Assembly (NCBI RefSeq): GCF_014696315.1
Contig: NZ_JACJPX010000007.1
Location: 114,361-178,360, forward strand
Direction: 5' to 3'
DNA: 64,000 bases
Origin: Calothrix membranacea FACHB-236
GTDB taxonomy: Bacteria > Cyanobacteriota > Cyanobacteriia > Cyanobacteriales > Nostocaceae
Both the position numbers and the translations under genes were made by a program. Of the stretch, positions 35,331-44,879 are shown in pieces. The notes beneath the pieces are model-generated. The model saw only the letters and a list, made by a program, of their open reading frames with translations. It was not told the DNA's origin and made no database searches. Numbering within the stretch: position 1 is the first letter of the stretch; each line of letters opens with the position of its first letter.

Positions 35331-35696
35331 AGAGTTTTAGTCCAATAAAATTTATTTTTTCTTCTGTTACTTACTTAGACAATTGATAGATGCTAATGTT
35401 CCTAATTATTCTGCCTTTTTATAAAACCGTGACTTAAGTCACAATTCGTTATTAAAGCATCTATATAAAGTTAAAAACTGCAATACCAATAGTTTGATTT
35501 AATGGTTGAGCTAACCAAACCTTAAGGTATAGTATTGAGTTTTGATTTTTTATATTCAAGGCAAAATAAAGTTATCCGGATGAAATAGAATTAGCCGGAT
35601 AAAAGAGCTATTAAAAATTAAGCGATCGCACACATATAAAAAAGTGGCGATCGCAGATTAGGGATGATTAAATTCAATACTGAAAGCTAGTTGAGT
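35331..35696. promoter_or_regulatory. Upstream region of the SLH gene
   Basis: About 365 bp. It contains a perfect 14-bp palindrome GTGACTTAAGTCAC at 35429-35442, about 100 bp before the SLH start. Palindromes of this length are expected a few times by chance, so its role is open. No gene. Confidence 0.35.
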
Positions 35697-36392
35697 TTAG
35701 TAGCGTGATAGTAGCAATCTAGAGTTCAATGTGATGTCTAAATCCTCTTCAGGACGCAAGACGAAAACATCGGCTTGCTTTTTGCGTAACAGTACACTGG
35801 CTCCAGCACCAGCCGCCGCACCAATAAGAGGTTCTAAAACTTCAATTTTGCGGTTACCTGTAACTAATGAAATTAAAGTTGCAGCACCAGCACCAATAGC
35901 GGCATCTGTTAAGATATTACCTGTATCACTTCCTTGAGAGATTCTTTCAACTTGAGAATATGTGCGAGAATTAGCACTAATCTGTTGACGACGACCAGAA
36001 GCAAATACTAATTCTTGAGCGATAAATCTGACACCTTGTCTATTGTTATTATTATTTCTGTCGTTAGAATAAACGCTACCAAGGTTTACAGGTTCTAGTC
36101 TACCAACAACATCAGTTCCTCGAGGAATTAATACATTCCTGTTATTATCAACAATATCGCTGGCGATTTTGAGTGTTAGATCCATTCTTTCGCCAGGCTT
36201 AACAATTACTTTCTCTTTTTCGTAACTAACAGGAAGAGTTACATTAGCAGGAATAGTAACTGTTCGGGATTGGTTAATATTATATTGGGCACTAGCAGGA
36301 GCAGAGGCAAATAAAGGAGCGATCGCACCTGTAGTAATTGCCATTGCCATGAGTGCAGCAGTTCCAGTTTTCCAACGATAAAGGCGTGTCAT
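35697..36392 (-). CDS. Exported paralogue of the SLH protein's C-terminal domain
   Basis: A 231-residue protein with a signal peptide (ending near ASAPASAQ, residue 36). It has the same domain as the SLH protein's C-terminal half and no SLH repeats: VTIPANVTLPVSYEKEKVIVKPG, VLIPRGTDVVGRLEPV, RFIAQELVFASGRRQQI, then a glycine/alanine stretch IGAGAATLISLVTGNRKIEVLEP. Even the signal peptides are alike (TGTAALMAMAITTGAIAPL against SGTAALMALSITVGTVAPL), so the pair arose by duplication. It may be a TrbI-like envelope protein; function unknown. It lies 366 bp upstream on the same strand. Confidence 0.75.
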   Translation of the reverse strand: MTRLYRWKTGTAALMAMAITTGAIAPLFASAPASAQYNINQSRTVTIPANVTLPVSYEKEKVIVKPGERMDLTLKIASDIVDNNRNVLIPRGTDVVGRLEPVNLGSVYSNDRNNNNNRQGVRFIAQELVFASGRRQQISANSRTYSQVERISQGSDTGNILTDAAIGAGAATLISLVTGNRKIEVLEPLIGAAAGAGASVLLRKKQADVFVLRPEEDLDITLNSRLLLSRY

Positions 36393-36903
36393 ACTAGGGG
36401 TTTCCGTTTAAGTCTGAGAGATTTTTAATGACGCATATTTACTGAATTTGTTTCAGCATATTTTGAAACCTGTCTATAGGGATATGCCGTAGGTAAAGTA
36501 GTTCTAAGACGCGGAGTAGTTGCGATCACTATTCGGCAGTTATATGCTGCTAATACGCGCCTATTAATTAGTTCGCTATATATATATGATATATGACGGC
36601 AAACGTGGTCAGATTGTTCCTGAAGGTTGATATCTGTCGAAAAGACTGGCAATTACAAAAATATTCAAATCGTAGAAAATATATAAATACTGTATTTGAT
36701 AAAGACATTTGGCGATGTCTTATTTTCATAATATCTCTATAGGACTCATATTTTATTTTTGAAGTTTACGTAGTAGGATGATTTAGCGATAGAGTAACGC
36801 ATTCGTGCTGAGATTTTTTCCGAAATCAAATCTGATTCATAAATATTTTACTTATAATAGTGAATTTGTTGATTGAAATAAATATTTGTGGCTGCATAGT
36901 ACT
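36393..36903. other. Intergenic region, no gene seen
   Basis: About 510 bp of AT-rich DNA with TATATATATATGATATATGA near 36580. A 75-codon minus frame (36425-36652) has no family resemblance. It must contain the promoters of two divergent genes. Confidence 0.45.
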
Positions 36904-37290
36904 ATGGCAAGACTCGAATTTAAAAATCATCAAGTCTGGCGAGATTTAACTGAAATATTAGAAAGTTTAGATGCTAAAGTTCTTGTTCAAGAACATCTTG
37001 CACAATGTGATTATAAAATCTGTGGATATTGGGATGAACAAGATGAATATTATGAAACAATTACCTTGCCTCGTACCCTAGAAACAGAATTAGTTAGCAG
37101 TTATATCGGTGTTTCTCATAAAGAAAGATTTTTAGAACTCAAGTTTTGCCTTATAGCTGATGTCATACCAGCAGGAAATAATAACAGGCAAAAGATTGGT
37201 GAGTTAGTTCTTGTTTACAATGAGAATTTAGAATTTGTTAATGAAAATTGGCTCTTAGATATTGATTCTTCGATGCTGGAGATAAATTGA
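36904..37290 (+). CDS. Conserved hypothetical protein
   Basis: A 128-residue soluble acidic protein. It reads as alpha-beta: MARLEFKNHQVWRDLTEILESLDAKVLVQEHLAQCDYKICGYWDEQDEYYETI, then strands FLELKFCLIADVIP, IGELVLVYNENLEFVNENWLLDID. I do not recognise the family. The frame extends upstream to a TTG at 36886; the ATG at 36904 is more natural. It is followed within 10 bp by a small mobile element, so its original 3' region has been rearranged. Confidence 0.6.
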   Translation: MARLEFKNHQVWRDLTEILESLDAKVLVQEHLAQCDYKICGYWDEQDEYYETITLPRTLETELVSSYIGVSHKERFLELKFCLIADVIPAGNNNRQKIGELVLVYNENLEFVNENWLLDIDSSMLEIN

Positions 37291-37298
37291 ACCTCACT

Positions 37299-37412
37299 CA
37301 ATACGGTTCGGTTAAGAATTTTTCGTCATAATTTCGGGGTTATGGAGACGCGATAAATCGCGTCTCTACAAGATTTAAAGGTCAATCGATTTGTTTTATC
37401 CGAACTGTATTG
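37299..37412. mobile_element. 114-bp MITE-like element carrying a nested REP
   Basis: CAATACGGTTCGGTTAA at 37299 and, inverted, CAATACAGTTCGGATAA at 37412 form a 17-bp terminal repeat with two mismatches. A 28-bp REP (37344-37371, with AA instead of GA at the centre and GG at the start) lies inside. AACCTCACT on the left and AACCTAACTCACT on the right may be remnants of a target duplication. Confidence 0.7.
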
Positions 37413-38339
37413 GAACCTAACTCACTACTTCTCTCAATATACAAGGGTGCGTTAGTAGCAACTTAACGCAACTGTGGCAACGCACTGGCTTTGCTACATG
37501 GTATTGAGATTTTTTCAAAAATCAAATCTGAATTCCTCTACTCCAGTAATCAGTAATGCATTTTATACTGGCAATTGAGTTTGGGGTAAAAGCATGAGGG
37601 GAAGAGTTCAAGGTTTCCTCCCTTTTCCCTTTCACCTTTCCCCCTTCACCAACTTCTATTAACCCCACATCTATATATAGTGACTTGTCTGGGTTGGGAG
37701 GTTTTAAGATTAATTACAAAATCCCATGCTCTGACTATTGTGAGAAAACCTTGGCAGAAAAAATTGTCTCTTAGTCGTCTTTATTAGACTTGACAATGTG
37801 AAAAAACTAGCTACTCAATCTGGGAGCTTACGATTTTTTTGTCGTCAAGGGAAAATATTTTAGTCAACTCTCACCATACTGCTAAGGCTAACTGAATTTG
37901 CAGTTGCGACTCCACTGGTACCCATGCATAGCCGACGCAAGCAGAGGTTTATTTGATTTTTCTGGGTAAATATGAAATGCTTTAGCCAGTTCTCGCTAGC
38001 CAAACTAGGCGATGATAATTTGCTGTTACCTGGCGATTTCTTTGACTGTCGAACAAGTCAAAAATCAAAAACCTCTACTTTCTCAACTAGTAAATATGCT
38101 TACTTAGCTTTTTTCTTAGCTAACAGGGGTAAAGATGGACGCATCTTCAAAGGAGTTTAATTTTTCTTTGAGGGTTACAAAAATCCTTTAGCCAACAACA
38201 AAAAACTGCTGATTATGATGTTAAATTTTGTAAAATAGAAGTCTTCAAGGCTAGAATACACATATATAGATAGTTAAACTAACAAGAAGTGCATCTTTAC
38301 TGTTAATTATTAAAAAGTAAATGTGGCCCAATAGCCTCA
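37413..38339. other. Intergenic region upstream of sbcC
   Basis: About 930 bp. A pyrimidine-rich STRR-like stretch lies at 37600-37660. A 62-codon plus frame (37972-38160) has no recognisable features. I see no RNA gene. The sbcC promoter should lie at the right end. Confidence 0.45.
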
Positions 38340-41300
38340 ATGATCCCAATACAACTAATTCTCAAAAATTTTCTCAGTTACCGTGATGCAACTTTAGATT
38401 TTCGCGGTTTACATACAGCTTGTATTTGTGGTTCCAATGGTGCGGGTAAATCTTCCCTTCTGGAAGCAATCACTTGGGCTATTTGGGGTGAAAGCCGCGC
38501 CGCTGCTGAAGATGATGTTATTCATACAGGCTCTAAAGAAGTTCGGGTTGATTTCACTTTCCAAAGTAACCAACAAAAATATCGAGTGATTCGCACCCGC
38601 GTGCGGAGTGGAACTAGTGTTTTAGAATTCCAAATCGAAACGCCTAATGGTTTTCGTCCTCTGACTGGCAAAGGAGTGAGGGCAACCCAAGATTTGATTT
38701 TAGAACATATCAAGCTGGATTACGATACTTTTATTAATTCTGCTTACTTACGTCAAGGGCGGGCGGATGAATTCATGCTGAAGCGCCCGACAGAACGCAA
38801 AGAAATTTTAGCGGAGTTATTAAAGCTGAATCAGTATGATGATTTGGAAGAACGAGCTAAGGAATCATCCCGTCAGTTTAAAGCCCGGGTGGAGGAATTG
38901 GAACGTTCTTTAGAGTCAATTAAAATTCAGTTACAACAACGAGAAACCACGCAAGCGCAAAAAGTTGAGTTAGAAGCAGAACTCAATCAACTGCAACAAG
39001 TGCAAGCTTTTGAAACGATTCAATTACAAAGTTTGCAGGTTGTACAGCACCAACGCCAAACAAAAGTAGAACAACTAAATTTTGTAAGACAACAATACCA
39101 AAATCTGACTCAAGATTGCGATCGCCTACAACAAGAGCAGTTAGTTGTTAAAAGTCAAATTACGGAATTAGAAAAGATATTAAGCCAAGAAGCAGAAATT
39201 AAAGCCGGATATCTTCAATATCAAACATTACAATCTCAAGAAGAAGCTTTTGCTAACAAATTCGCGGAATTTACCCGCGCGCAACAAAGCCGTCAACAAA
39301 AGCAACAGCAGCTGACTAAACAAATTAATGAAATAGAACGCCAACTCCAACAAGCGCAAGCTCAATTAGAAGCTTTACAGCAACAAGAACGGGAAATTCA
39401 GCAAACCCTTACCAAATCTGGTGAGGTAGAAGCTGGGTTAGCGCAACTCACCGCCGCGCGTCAACGAGTAGCGCATTTCGAGCAGTTGCAAATGCAAGTC
39501 TCTCCCTTATTACAGCAACGCGCCACTTTACAAAGCCAAATAGATAGATTCCATGCGGGTTTGGTGGCGCGCTTAGAACAGCTAGTAACCACAGAAAATC
39601 AACTCCAACGCCAGCAACATCGCCAACCGCAACTGCAACAAGCGGTGATGGATGTGGCGATTCAAATTGAAGAATTGGAGAAAAAGCGGGTTTATTTGCA
39701 ACGTGTACAGGAAAAAGGACAAGAAAGACGACATTTTATTGAACGGCTACAAGCGCACCAAAGAGATTATGAAAAACTCTTAGGAGAATTAGAGCAAAAA
39801 CTGCAAATGCTCCAAACTCCGAATGCGCTTTGTCCCTTGTGCGAACGTCCGCTTGATGAGCATCACTGGAATCGAGTAGTATCTAAAACCGAAGAGGAAT
39901 TAAAAGATACACAGGGGCAATTTTGGGTAGTCCGCGAACAAATGGCTGTCTCTGATAGAGAGATTCAAGTACTTAGGCAAGAATACAGAGATATTTATCA
40001 ACAATTAGCAAGTTATGATACCTTGCGCGAACAACGGGGACAGTTAGCCGCCCAGTTGGAAGCTACTAGCGATGTGCAACAACAGTTACAACAAATTGCT
40101 GCGGAAAAACAGCATTTAGAGCGATCGCTCCAATTAGGTGATTACGCCCCCGACAAGCAAGCCGAACTACAGCAGCTAGACCAATATCTGCAAAAACTCA
40201 ATTACAATGAGCAAGACCATGCACTAGCCCGTAGCGAAGTCGAGCGTTGGCGCTGGGCAGAAATTAAACAAGGGCAGATTAAAGACGCAATCAAGCGGCA
40301 AACGCAACTAGCAGCACGTAAGCCAGAATTAGAAGCCGCTATCGCCCAATTACAAACCAGAATCCAGCAAGAGCAAGTAAATTCTGAGTGCGCCCAACAA
40401 ATAGCCGCCCTCGATCGCTATATTACAGAACTCGGCTATAGCCCCGAGCAGCACAATCAATTGCGGTTGGCTGTCAAGCAAAATCAAGCTTGGCAATTGC
40501 GCTATCAGCAAATGCAGTCAGCCCAACAACAGTATCCTCAACTGCTGACGCGATCGCAAGAATTAGCAGCAGCCAAAACTGCGAGATTGGCAGAGCGGCA
40601 AACTCTGGCTAGCCAAATTGACAGCATTAGCGAGCAATTGGCAGAAACTGCCAACCCAACTGCCCAAATTCAAACCTTAGAACAGCAACTTCAAATTCGC
40701 AGACGACAACTCGACGAACAAATTGCCAAGTTAGGGCGTTTAGAACAATTGGCGGTACAGCTAGAATCGCAGCAAATTCAATACGAACAGCAGCAACAGC
40801 AATTACAAGCCACCAAACAGCAACAACGCGTCTATCAGGAATTAGCGCAAGCTTTTGGTAAAAATGGCATCCAAGCACTGATGATTGAAAACGTGCTGCC
40901 GCAGTTGGAAGCCGAGACAAATCAGTTACTTTCACGCCTCAGCGCCAATCAGTTGCACGTGCAATTTATTACCCAGAAAGCCGGACGCAATGGGAAATCA
41001 ACTAAGAAGAATGTCAAACTAATAGACACCTTAGATATTTTAATTGCTGATGCCAGAGGCACAAGATCCTATGAAACCTACTCTGGTGGCGAAGCCTTTA
41101 GAATTAACTTTGCCATTCGTCTCGCCCTAGCCAAACTCCTAGCGCAAAGGGCGGGAGCAGCATTGCAATTGTTGATTGTTGATGAAGGATTTGGTACACA
41201 GGATGCCGAAGGATGCGATCGCCTAATTGCAGCCATCAATGCGATCGCCTCCGATTTCGCCTGTATCCTCACCGTCACCCATATGCCCCACTTGAAAGAG

Positions 41301-41366
41301 GCTTTCCAAGCACGGATTGAAGTTGATAAAAATCAAGAAGGCTCGCACGTGCAGATTTTGACTTGA
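38340..41366 (+). CDS. sbcC: SbcC/Rad50-type nuclease-associated ATPase
   Basis: A 1008-residue SMC-like ATPase. Walker A (CGSNGAGKSSLLEA) lies near residue 33. Long coiled coils run from about 170 to 830, broken by the zinc hook Cys498-Pro-Leu-Cys501. The C-terminal lobe has the ABC signature region TYSGGEAFRINFAIRLALAKLL and Walker B LLIVDEGFGTQD. With SbcD it cleaves hairpins and DNA ends; sbcD is not in the window. The Gln content of the coiled coil is very high. It starts with ATG at 38340. HIP1 sites are frequent, as elsewhere, so nothing suggests recent transfer. In a window crowded with hairpin repeats, SbcCD is the enzyme that would limit long palindromes. Confidence 0.93.
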   Translation: MIPIQLILKNFLSYRDATLDFRGLHTACICGSNGAGKSSLLEAITWAIWGESRAAAEDDVIHTGSKEVRVDFTFQSNQQKYRVIRTRVRSGTSVLEFQIETPNGFRPLTGKGVRATQDLILEHIKLDYDTFINSAYLRQGRADEFMLKRPTERKEILAELLKLNQYDDLEERAKESSRQFKARVEELERSLESIKIQLQQRETTQAQKVELEAELNQLQQVQAFETIQLQSLQVVQHQRQTKVEQLNFVRQQYQNLTQDCDRLQQEQLVVKSQITELEKILSQEAEIKAGYLQYQTLQSQEEAFANKFAEFTRAQQSRQQKQQQLTKQINEIERQLQQAQAQLEALQQQEREIQQTLTKSGEVEAGLAQLTAARQRVAHFEQLQMQVSPLLQQRATLQSQIDRFHAGLVARLEQLVTTENQLQRQQHRQPQLQQAVMDVAIQIEELEKKRVYLQRVQEKGQERRHFIERLQAHQRDYEKLLGELEQKLQMLQTPNALCPLCERPLDEHHWNRVVSKTEEELKDTQGQFWVVREQMAVSDREIQVLRQEYRDIYQQLASYDTLREQRGQLAAQLEATSDVQQQLQQIAAEKQHLERSLQLGDYAPDKQAELQQLDQYLQKLNYNEQDHALARSEVERWRWAEIKQGQIKDAIKRQTQLAARKPELEAAIAQLQTRIQQEQVNSECAQQIAALDRYITELGYSPEQHNQLRLAVKQNQAWQLRYQQMQSAQQQYPQLLTRSQELAAAKTARLAERQTLASQIDSISEQLAETANPTAQIQTLEQQLQIRRRQLDEQIAKLGRLEQLAVQLESQQIQYEQQQQQLQATKQQQRVYQELAQAFGKNGIQALMIENVLPQLEAETNQLLSRLSANQLHVQFITQKAGRNGKSTKKNVKLIDTLDILIADARGTRSYETYSGGEAFRINFAIRLALAKLLAQRAGAALQLLIVDEGFGTQDAEGCDRLIAAINAIASDFACILTVTHMPHLKEAFQARIEVDKNQEGSHVQILT

Positions 41367-41387
41367 TGAGTGGGGAATGAGTAAGGC

Positions 41388-41460
41388 AGGGGAGCAGGGA
41401 GCAGGGAGCAGGGAGCAGGGGAGAAATTACCATTACCAATTACCCATTCATGCCCAATGC
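41388..41460. repeat. GGGAGCA and CAATTAC repeats after sbcC
   Basis: Four GGGAGCA heptamers, then ATTACCA/CCCATTC units, directly follow the sbcC stop. Typical STRR material. Confidence 0.7.
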
Positions 41461-41467
41461 CCATTTC

Positions 41468-41568
41468 ATACCAAATTAAAAAGAGAATGCGACAGATACA
41501 CAGCCATAAACCTTGTCCTATCTGGATTCTTAATTTTGAATTTTGAATTTTGAATTTTGAATTGGTAT
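41468..41568. mobile_element. 101-bp MITE-like element, ATACCAA family, copy 1
   Basis: Ends ATACCAAATTAAAA and TTGAATTGGTAT are inverted repeats. The interior carries GCGACAGATAC and four TTTTGAA units. The same ends and the TGCGACA block occur in the 103-bp copy at 60502-60604. The right end abuts the stop codon of the SRPBCC gene. Confidence 0.65.
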
Positions 41569-42008
41569 CACATCCTTTCCGCCACCTGTTTGAGACGAAT
41601 CAATTGCGCTTGCATATCTTGTTTTGTCCAAGCGGCGGCGAAGGTATTGAAACCCCAACTGACTAAGGGGTTGGGGATGTCGAATTCAAAACGATTTATT
41701 AGCTGGGTTCCCTTTTCTATGGGTTGACATTCCCAGCGATCGCGTCCTTGGAAAAATCCTTTAAATTCCCAAACCACTAAACCCGGTTGTCGTTGTGCGA
41801 CAACCGTTTTTAATGTGGGTTGAATTACCGGAATTTGGATGATGAAACGGCTTTGACTACCAACATCAGTACTCCAGACTTCGCCCACAGGTTCGCAACG
41901 TAAAACCGGATTTAACCAACGATGCATGAGAGTTAAATCGGTAATACAATGCTCCACTACCGTAGCTGGGGCATTAATTTGAATCGATTGTTCCAGAACT
42001 TGGGGCAT
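41568..42008 (-). CDS. SRPBCC-family (START/polyketide-cyclase fold) protein
   Basis: 146 residues forming a helix-grip fold: VLEQSIQINAPATVVEHCITDLTLMHRWL opening, strands around VGSQSRFIIQIPV, LVVWEFKGFFQGRDRWECQPIEKGTQLINRFEFDI and the long C-terminal helix WTKQDMQAQLIRLKQVAERM. Proteins of this fold bind hydrophobic ligands; the ligand is unknown. The frame is open further upstream through repeat DNA (to 42158). I take the ATG at 42008 because homologous N-termini begin near there; an ATG at 42053 is possible. Confidence 0.8.
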   Translation of the reverse strand: MPQVLEQSIQINAPATVVEHCITDLTLMHRWLNPVLRCEPVGEVWSTDVGSQSRFIIQIPVIQPTLKTVVAQRQPGLVVWEFKGFFQGRDRWECQPIEKGTQLINRFEFDIPNPLVSWGFNTFAAAWTKQDMQAQLIRLKQVAERM

Positions 42009-42044
42009 ATGGTTGATGCAGCTTTTGCAATTAGAGTAACTCAA

Positions 42045-42190
42045 AATGGGCATTGGGGGTTGGGGATTGGGGACTGGGGATTGGGGATTGGGAAAAAGCA
42101 GGGGAGCAGGGAGCAGGGAGCAGGGGGAAAATAACAAACACCAATTACCAATTACCAATTACCAATTACCCATTACCAAATGACAAATGA
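42045..42190. repeat. STRR block upstream of the SRPBCC gene
   Basis: GGGGATT, GGGAGCA and CCAATTA heptamers fill the 5' region and extend the reading frame artificially. Confidence 0.75.
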
Positions 42191-42371
42191 CCAATAACAA
42201 ACCCTGAAGATTAAAAATTACTCCGGATACCAATGTCAAAGATACTTTTACTGGTACATTGTTAGGCAAAATACTCGTGAACTTACGGGGATAAAGGATT
42301 GAGTAAAACAATCCCTGTCAGAACACTTTAAGTGTTTTGGCTGAACAATCAACTTTTAATTCCGGAAAACC

Positions 42372-44030
42372 ATGAATACAACTTGGCAAGGAATAACCCA
42401 GGTAATAGATATTGGTTTATCAATCAGGGTGCAGCAGTTTTTAGCACAATCACCAAGCCTAACACCACCTCAATCGGCGGTTAACCAAGGATTTGGTGAG
42501 GTGCAAGGAATTTTCGACCAGATAATTCTGTTTACTCCCCGGTTGCTAGGGGCTGCAGCAATTCTGTTAATTGGTTGGCTAATTGCTGCGATTATTGCCG
42601 CAGTGACCAGGGGAATCCTCAATCGCACTGATATAGATAACCGCATTGCTTCAGGAGTAACGGGCCGTCAGAATGTTCCCAATGTGGAAAAGTTAATCTC
42701 CGGCTTAGTTTTTTGGAGTATTATTCTGTTGACAGCGGTGGCTGTCTTACAGACTTTAGGGTTAGAGGTAGCCTCTCGACCATTAAATAATTTTGTCGAT
42801 CAGCTTGCAGGCTTTTTGCCAAAGTTGTTTGGTGCTGCAATTCTTCTGGGCGTTGCTTGGTTATTAGCTACCGTTGTGAAGCTGGTGACGATCAGGGGAC
42901 TGCAAGTGTTGAGGTTTGATGAGCGTTTGAATCAACAAGCGCAGGACGCTGACTCTACACCAGGACTGAATCAGTTATCTGTCACAGAGACCATTGGTAA
43001 TGCTCTGTACTGGTTCATCTTTTTACTATTTCTTGTCCCAGTTTTAGATACTTTGGGGCTAAGGGAAGCATTACAACCAGTCAAAGCTCTGATTACAGAG
43101 ATTCTTTCCATCCTGCCCAATATATTAGCTGCAACATTAATTGCGGCAGTTGGCTGGTTTGTGGCAAGTCTCATTCGCCGGGTTGTTACCAATTTATTGA
43201 TTACAACTGGAATCGATCATTTGGGCAGTCGTTTTGGACTTTCCCCCAATGTAGGAGCGCAACCACTGTCGAATATTCTCGGCACTGTGGTTTATATTTT
43301 GATTTTGATTCCTGTTGCGATCGCCGCACTGAATGCTTTGAAAATTGATGCGATTTCAGTCCCTGCGATCGCCATGTTACAGCAAATTCTCAATGCTTTA
43401 CCTGCAATTTTTACAGCCTTAGGCATTCTGATTATTGGCTATTTCCTGGGGCGCTTTGCCTCTGAGATAGTAACAAGTATCCTTACTAATTTCGGCTTTA
43501 ACAACATTTTTACGGTGCTGGGTCTGCCATCACCTAGACCAACAGCCGTTTATACTGAAGCAGGCGCACCAGTATCTACACCCACTCGTACCCCATCAGA
43601 AATTGTCGGTATTATTGTCTTTGTCGGCATCTTACTCTTTGCGACGGTAGCTGCTGTCAATATCCTCAATATTCCCGCGCTCACAGCATTAGTTTCTGGA
43701 ATCCTAATTATATTCGGCAGAATTTTGTCGGGATTAGTGGTGTTTGGCATTGGGCTATTCTTAGCAAATCTGGCTTTTAGCATCATTGCCAGTTCTGAAA
43801 GTGCCCAAGCAAGGATTTTAGGACAAGTAGCACGGATTGCCATCATTACTTTAGTCTCAGCAATGGCACTGCGACAAATTGGTGTAGCTAGTGACATTGT
43901 AAATTTAGCATTTGGGCTATTACTCGGTGCGATCGCAGTGGCGATTGCCCTAGCTTTTGGTCTTGGTGGTCGAGATGTTGCTCGCGAACAAGTTAAAGAG
44001 TGGTTAGACTCTTTTAAAAGTAAGGGTTAA
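42372..44030 (+). CDS. Mechanosensitive-channel-like protein with five TM-helix repeats
   Basis: A 552-residue integral membrane protein made of about five copies of one motif: a hydrophobic helix with a LPRLL.A..hLLIGW.hA pattern followed by an amphipathic R-rich helix. Copies lie near residues 55-105, 155-195, 245-290, 340-390 and 435-480. This matches the 'conserved TM helix' repeats found near the N-terminus of some MscS-family channels. No MscS beta-domain or C-terminal cage is visible, so channel activity is inferred from the repeats only. Linkers carry Pro/Thr-rich stretches (APVSTPTRTPSE). A single gene with no obvious partner. Confidence 0.75.
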   Translation: MNTTWQGITQVIDIGLSIRVQQFLAQSPSLTPPQSAVNQGFGEVQGIFDQIILFTPRLLGAAAILLIGWLIAAIIAAVTRGILNRTDIDNRIASGVTGRQNVPNVEKLISGLVFWSIILLTAVAVLQTLGLEVASRPLNNFVDQLAGFLPKLFGAAILLGVAWLLATVVKLVTIRGLQVLRFDERLNQQAQDADSTPGLNQLSVTETIGNALYWFIFLLFLVPVLDTLGLREALQPVKALITEILSILPNILAATLIAAVGWFVASLIRRVVTNLLITTGIDHLGSRFGLSPNVGAQPLSNILGTVVYILILIPVAIAALNALKIDAISVPAIAMLQQILNALPAIFTALGILIIGYFLGRFASEIVTSILTNFGFNNIFTVLGLPSPRPTAVYTEAGAPVSTPTRTPSEIVGIIVFVGILLFATVAAVNILNIPALTALVSGILIIFGRILSGLVVFGIGLFLANLAFSIIASSESAQARILGQVARIAIITLVSAMALRQIGVASDIVNLAFGLLLGAIAVAIALAFGLGGRDVAREQVKEWLDSFKSKG

Positions 44031-44172
44031 TCAATGTTTTTCTAGGCAGTTTGTCTGTAAATCTCGGCACTTGCTGCTAAAAACACCAAAATTTGAGAAA
44101 ATATCTCGGCAACTCGCCTTGAGATGTTAAAAGTTAAAGCTTTGAACTTGGATGTTTAACCATAGAAGTTGG

Positions 44173-44395
44173 CATTCCGAGTTCAAAGCTTCAATTTTGC
44201 AGTTCTAATCTCGACATTACGAGTTCTAATCTCGACATTCCGAGTTCCAATCTCGACATTCCGAGTTCCAAGCTCGACATTCCGAGTTCCAAGCTCGACA
44301 TTCCGAGTTCCAAGCTCGACATTCCGAGTCCCAATCTCGACATTCCGAGTTCCAAGCTCGACATTCCGAGTTCCAAGCTCGACATTCCGAGTTTC
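44173..44395. repeat. 21-bp tandem repeat array (eight units plus degenerate ends)
   Basis: Eight full units CATTCCGAGTTCCAAGCTCGA at 44215-44382, a truncated unit after them and two diverged units before. The reverse complement shares CTCGGAA and about 13 of 21 positions with the array at 12527, and the period is identical. Several frames stay open on both strands because the period is 21; none is credible as a gene. Confidence 0.88.
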
Positions 44396-44433
44396 CATAA
44401 AAAAGTAATGAGTAATGAGCAAGCATTCTCACC

Positions 44434-44475
44434 CATTACCCATTACCCATTACCCATTACCCATTACTCATTACC
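44434..44475. repeat. CATTACC tandem heptamers
   Basis: Six units of CATTACC/CATTACT just before the stop of the next minus-strand gene. Confidence 0.85.
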
Positions 44476-44483
44476 CAACCCAA

Positions 44484-44879
44484 TTATCGACTCACTGAGT
44501 TAGATACATCTCTACCTGCTCTAGCTGCGCTGTCTTTTACACCGCCAGCAGTTTCCTTAGCACCTTCTACATAGCCGGAACCAAATTCTTTCAAAGCTTC
44601 TCCTGATTGTTGACCAATCCGTTGCAGTCGCTCACCAGGATTACCTTCTGTCTCGCGAGATTCACGATTCCATTGTCCTATTGTTTTAGGTCTTTGAGCA
44701 TCATTTTGTTCTATACTTTCCCGAACTTGCTGGCGTAACTGTGAATTACTGCGTCCAGAATCAACATTTGTGGTCAGCACAATCAAACCAACTACAGCTA
44801 CAGCCAAAAAGCGCTTTACCTGAAGTCCCTGAAACAGAGAACTAATTTTTGCGATCGCGTTAGAAATCCAATTTGTCAT
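44484..44879 (-). CDS. Small membrane-anchored stress-type protein of unknown function
   Basis: 131 residues. There is one hydrophobic helix at about 24-40 (FLAVAVVGLIVLTTNV), then a polar, Gly/Ala/Glu-rich tail with late-embryogenesis-like repeats (GEALKEFGSGYVEGAKETAGGVKDSAARAGRDVSN). The helix is preceded by a Trp-containing amphipathic segment and two basic residues, as in the two lipoproteins at 54949 and 55594, but here there is no lipobox Cys. I read the three as one loose family. Function is unknown; the tail suggests a disordered, protective or membrane-stabilising role (inference). Confidence 0.65.
   Translation of the reverse strand: MTNWISNAIAKISSLFQGLQVKRFLAVAVVGLIVLTTNVDSGRSNSQLRQQVRESIEQNDAQRPKTIGQWNRESRETEGNPGERLQRIGQQSGEALKEFGSGYVEGAKETAGGVKDSAARAGRDVSNSVSR

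Noticed and set aside
35429..35442. Perfect palindrome GTGACTTAAGTCAC as an operator
   Set aside because: About four 14-bp palindromes are expected by chance in 64 kb, and there is no supporting context.
37972..38160. 62-codon plus-strand frame upstream of sbcC
   Set aside because: No family resemblance or codon structure, and no convincing ribosome binding site.
44169..44436. Overlapping open frames of 68-81 codons on both strands
   Set aside because: All come from the 21-bp array, which stays open in several frames because its period is a multiple of three.
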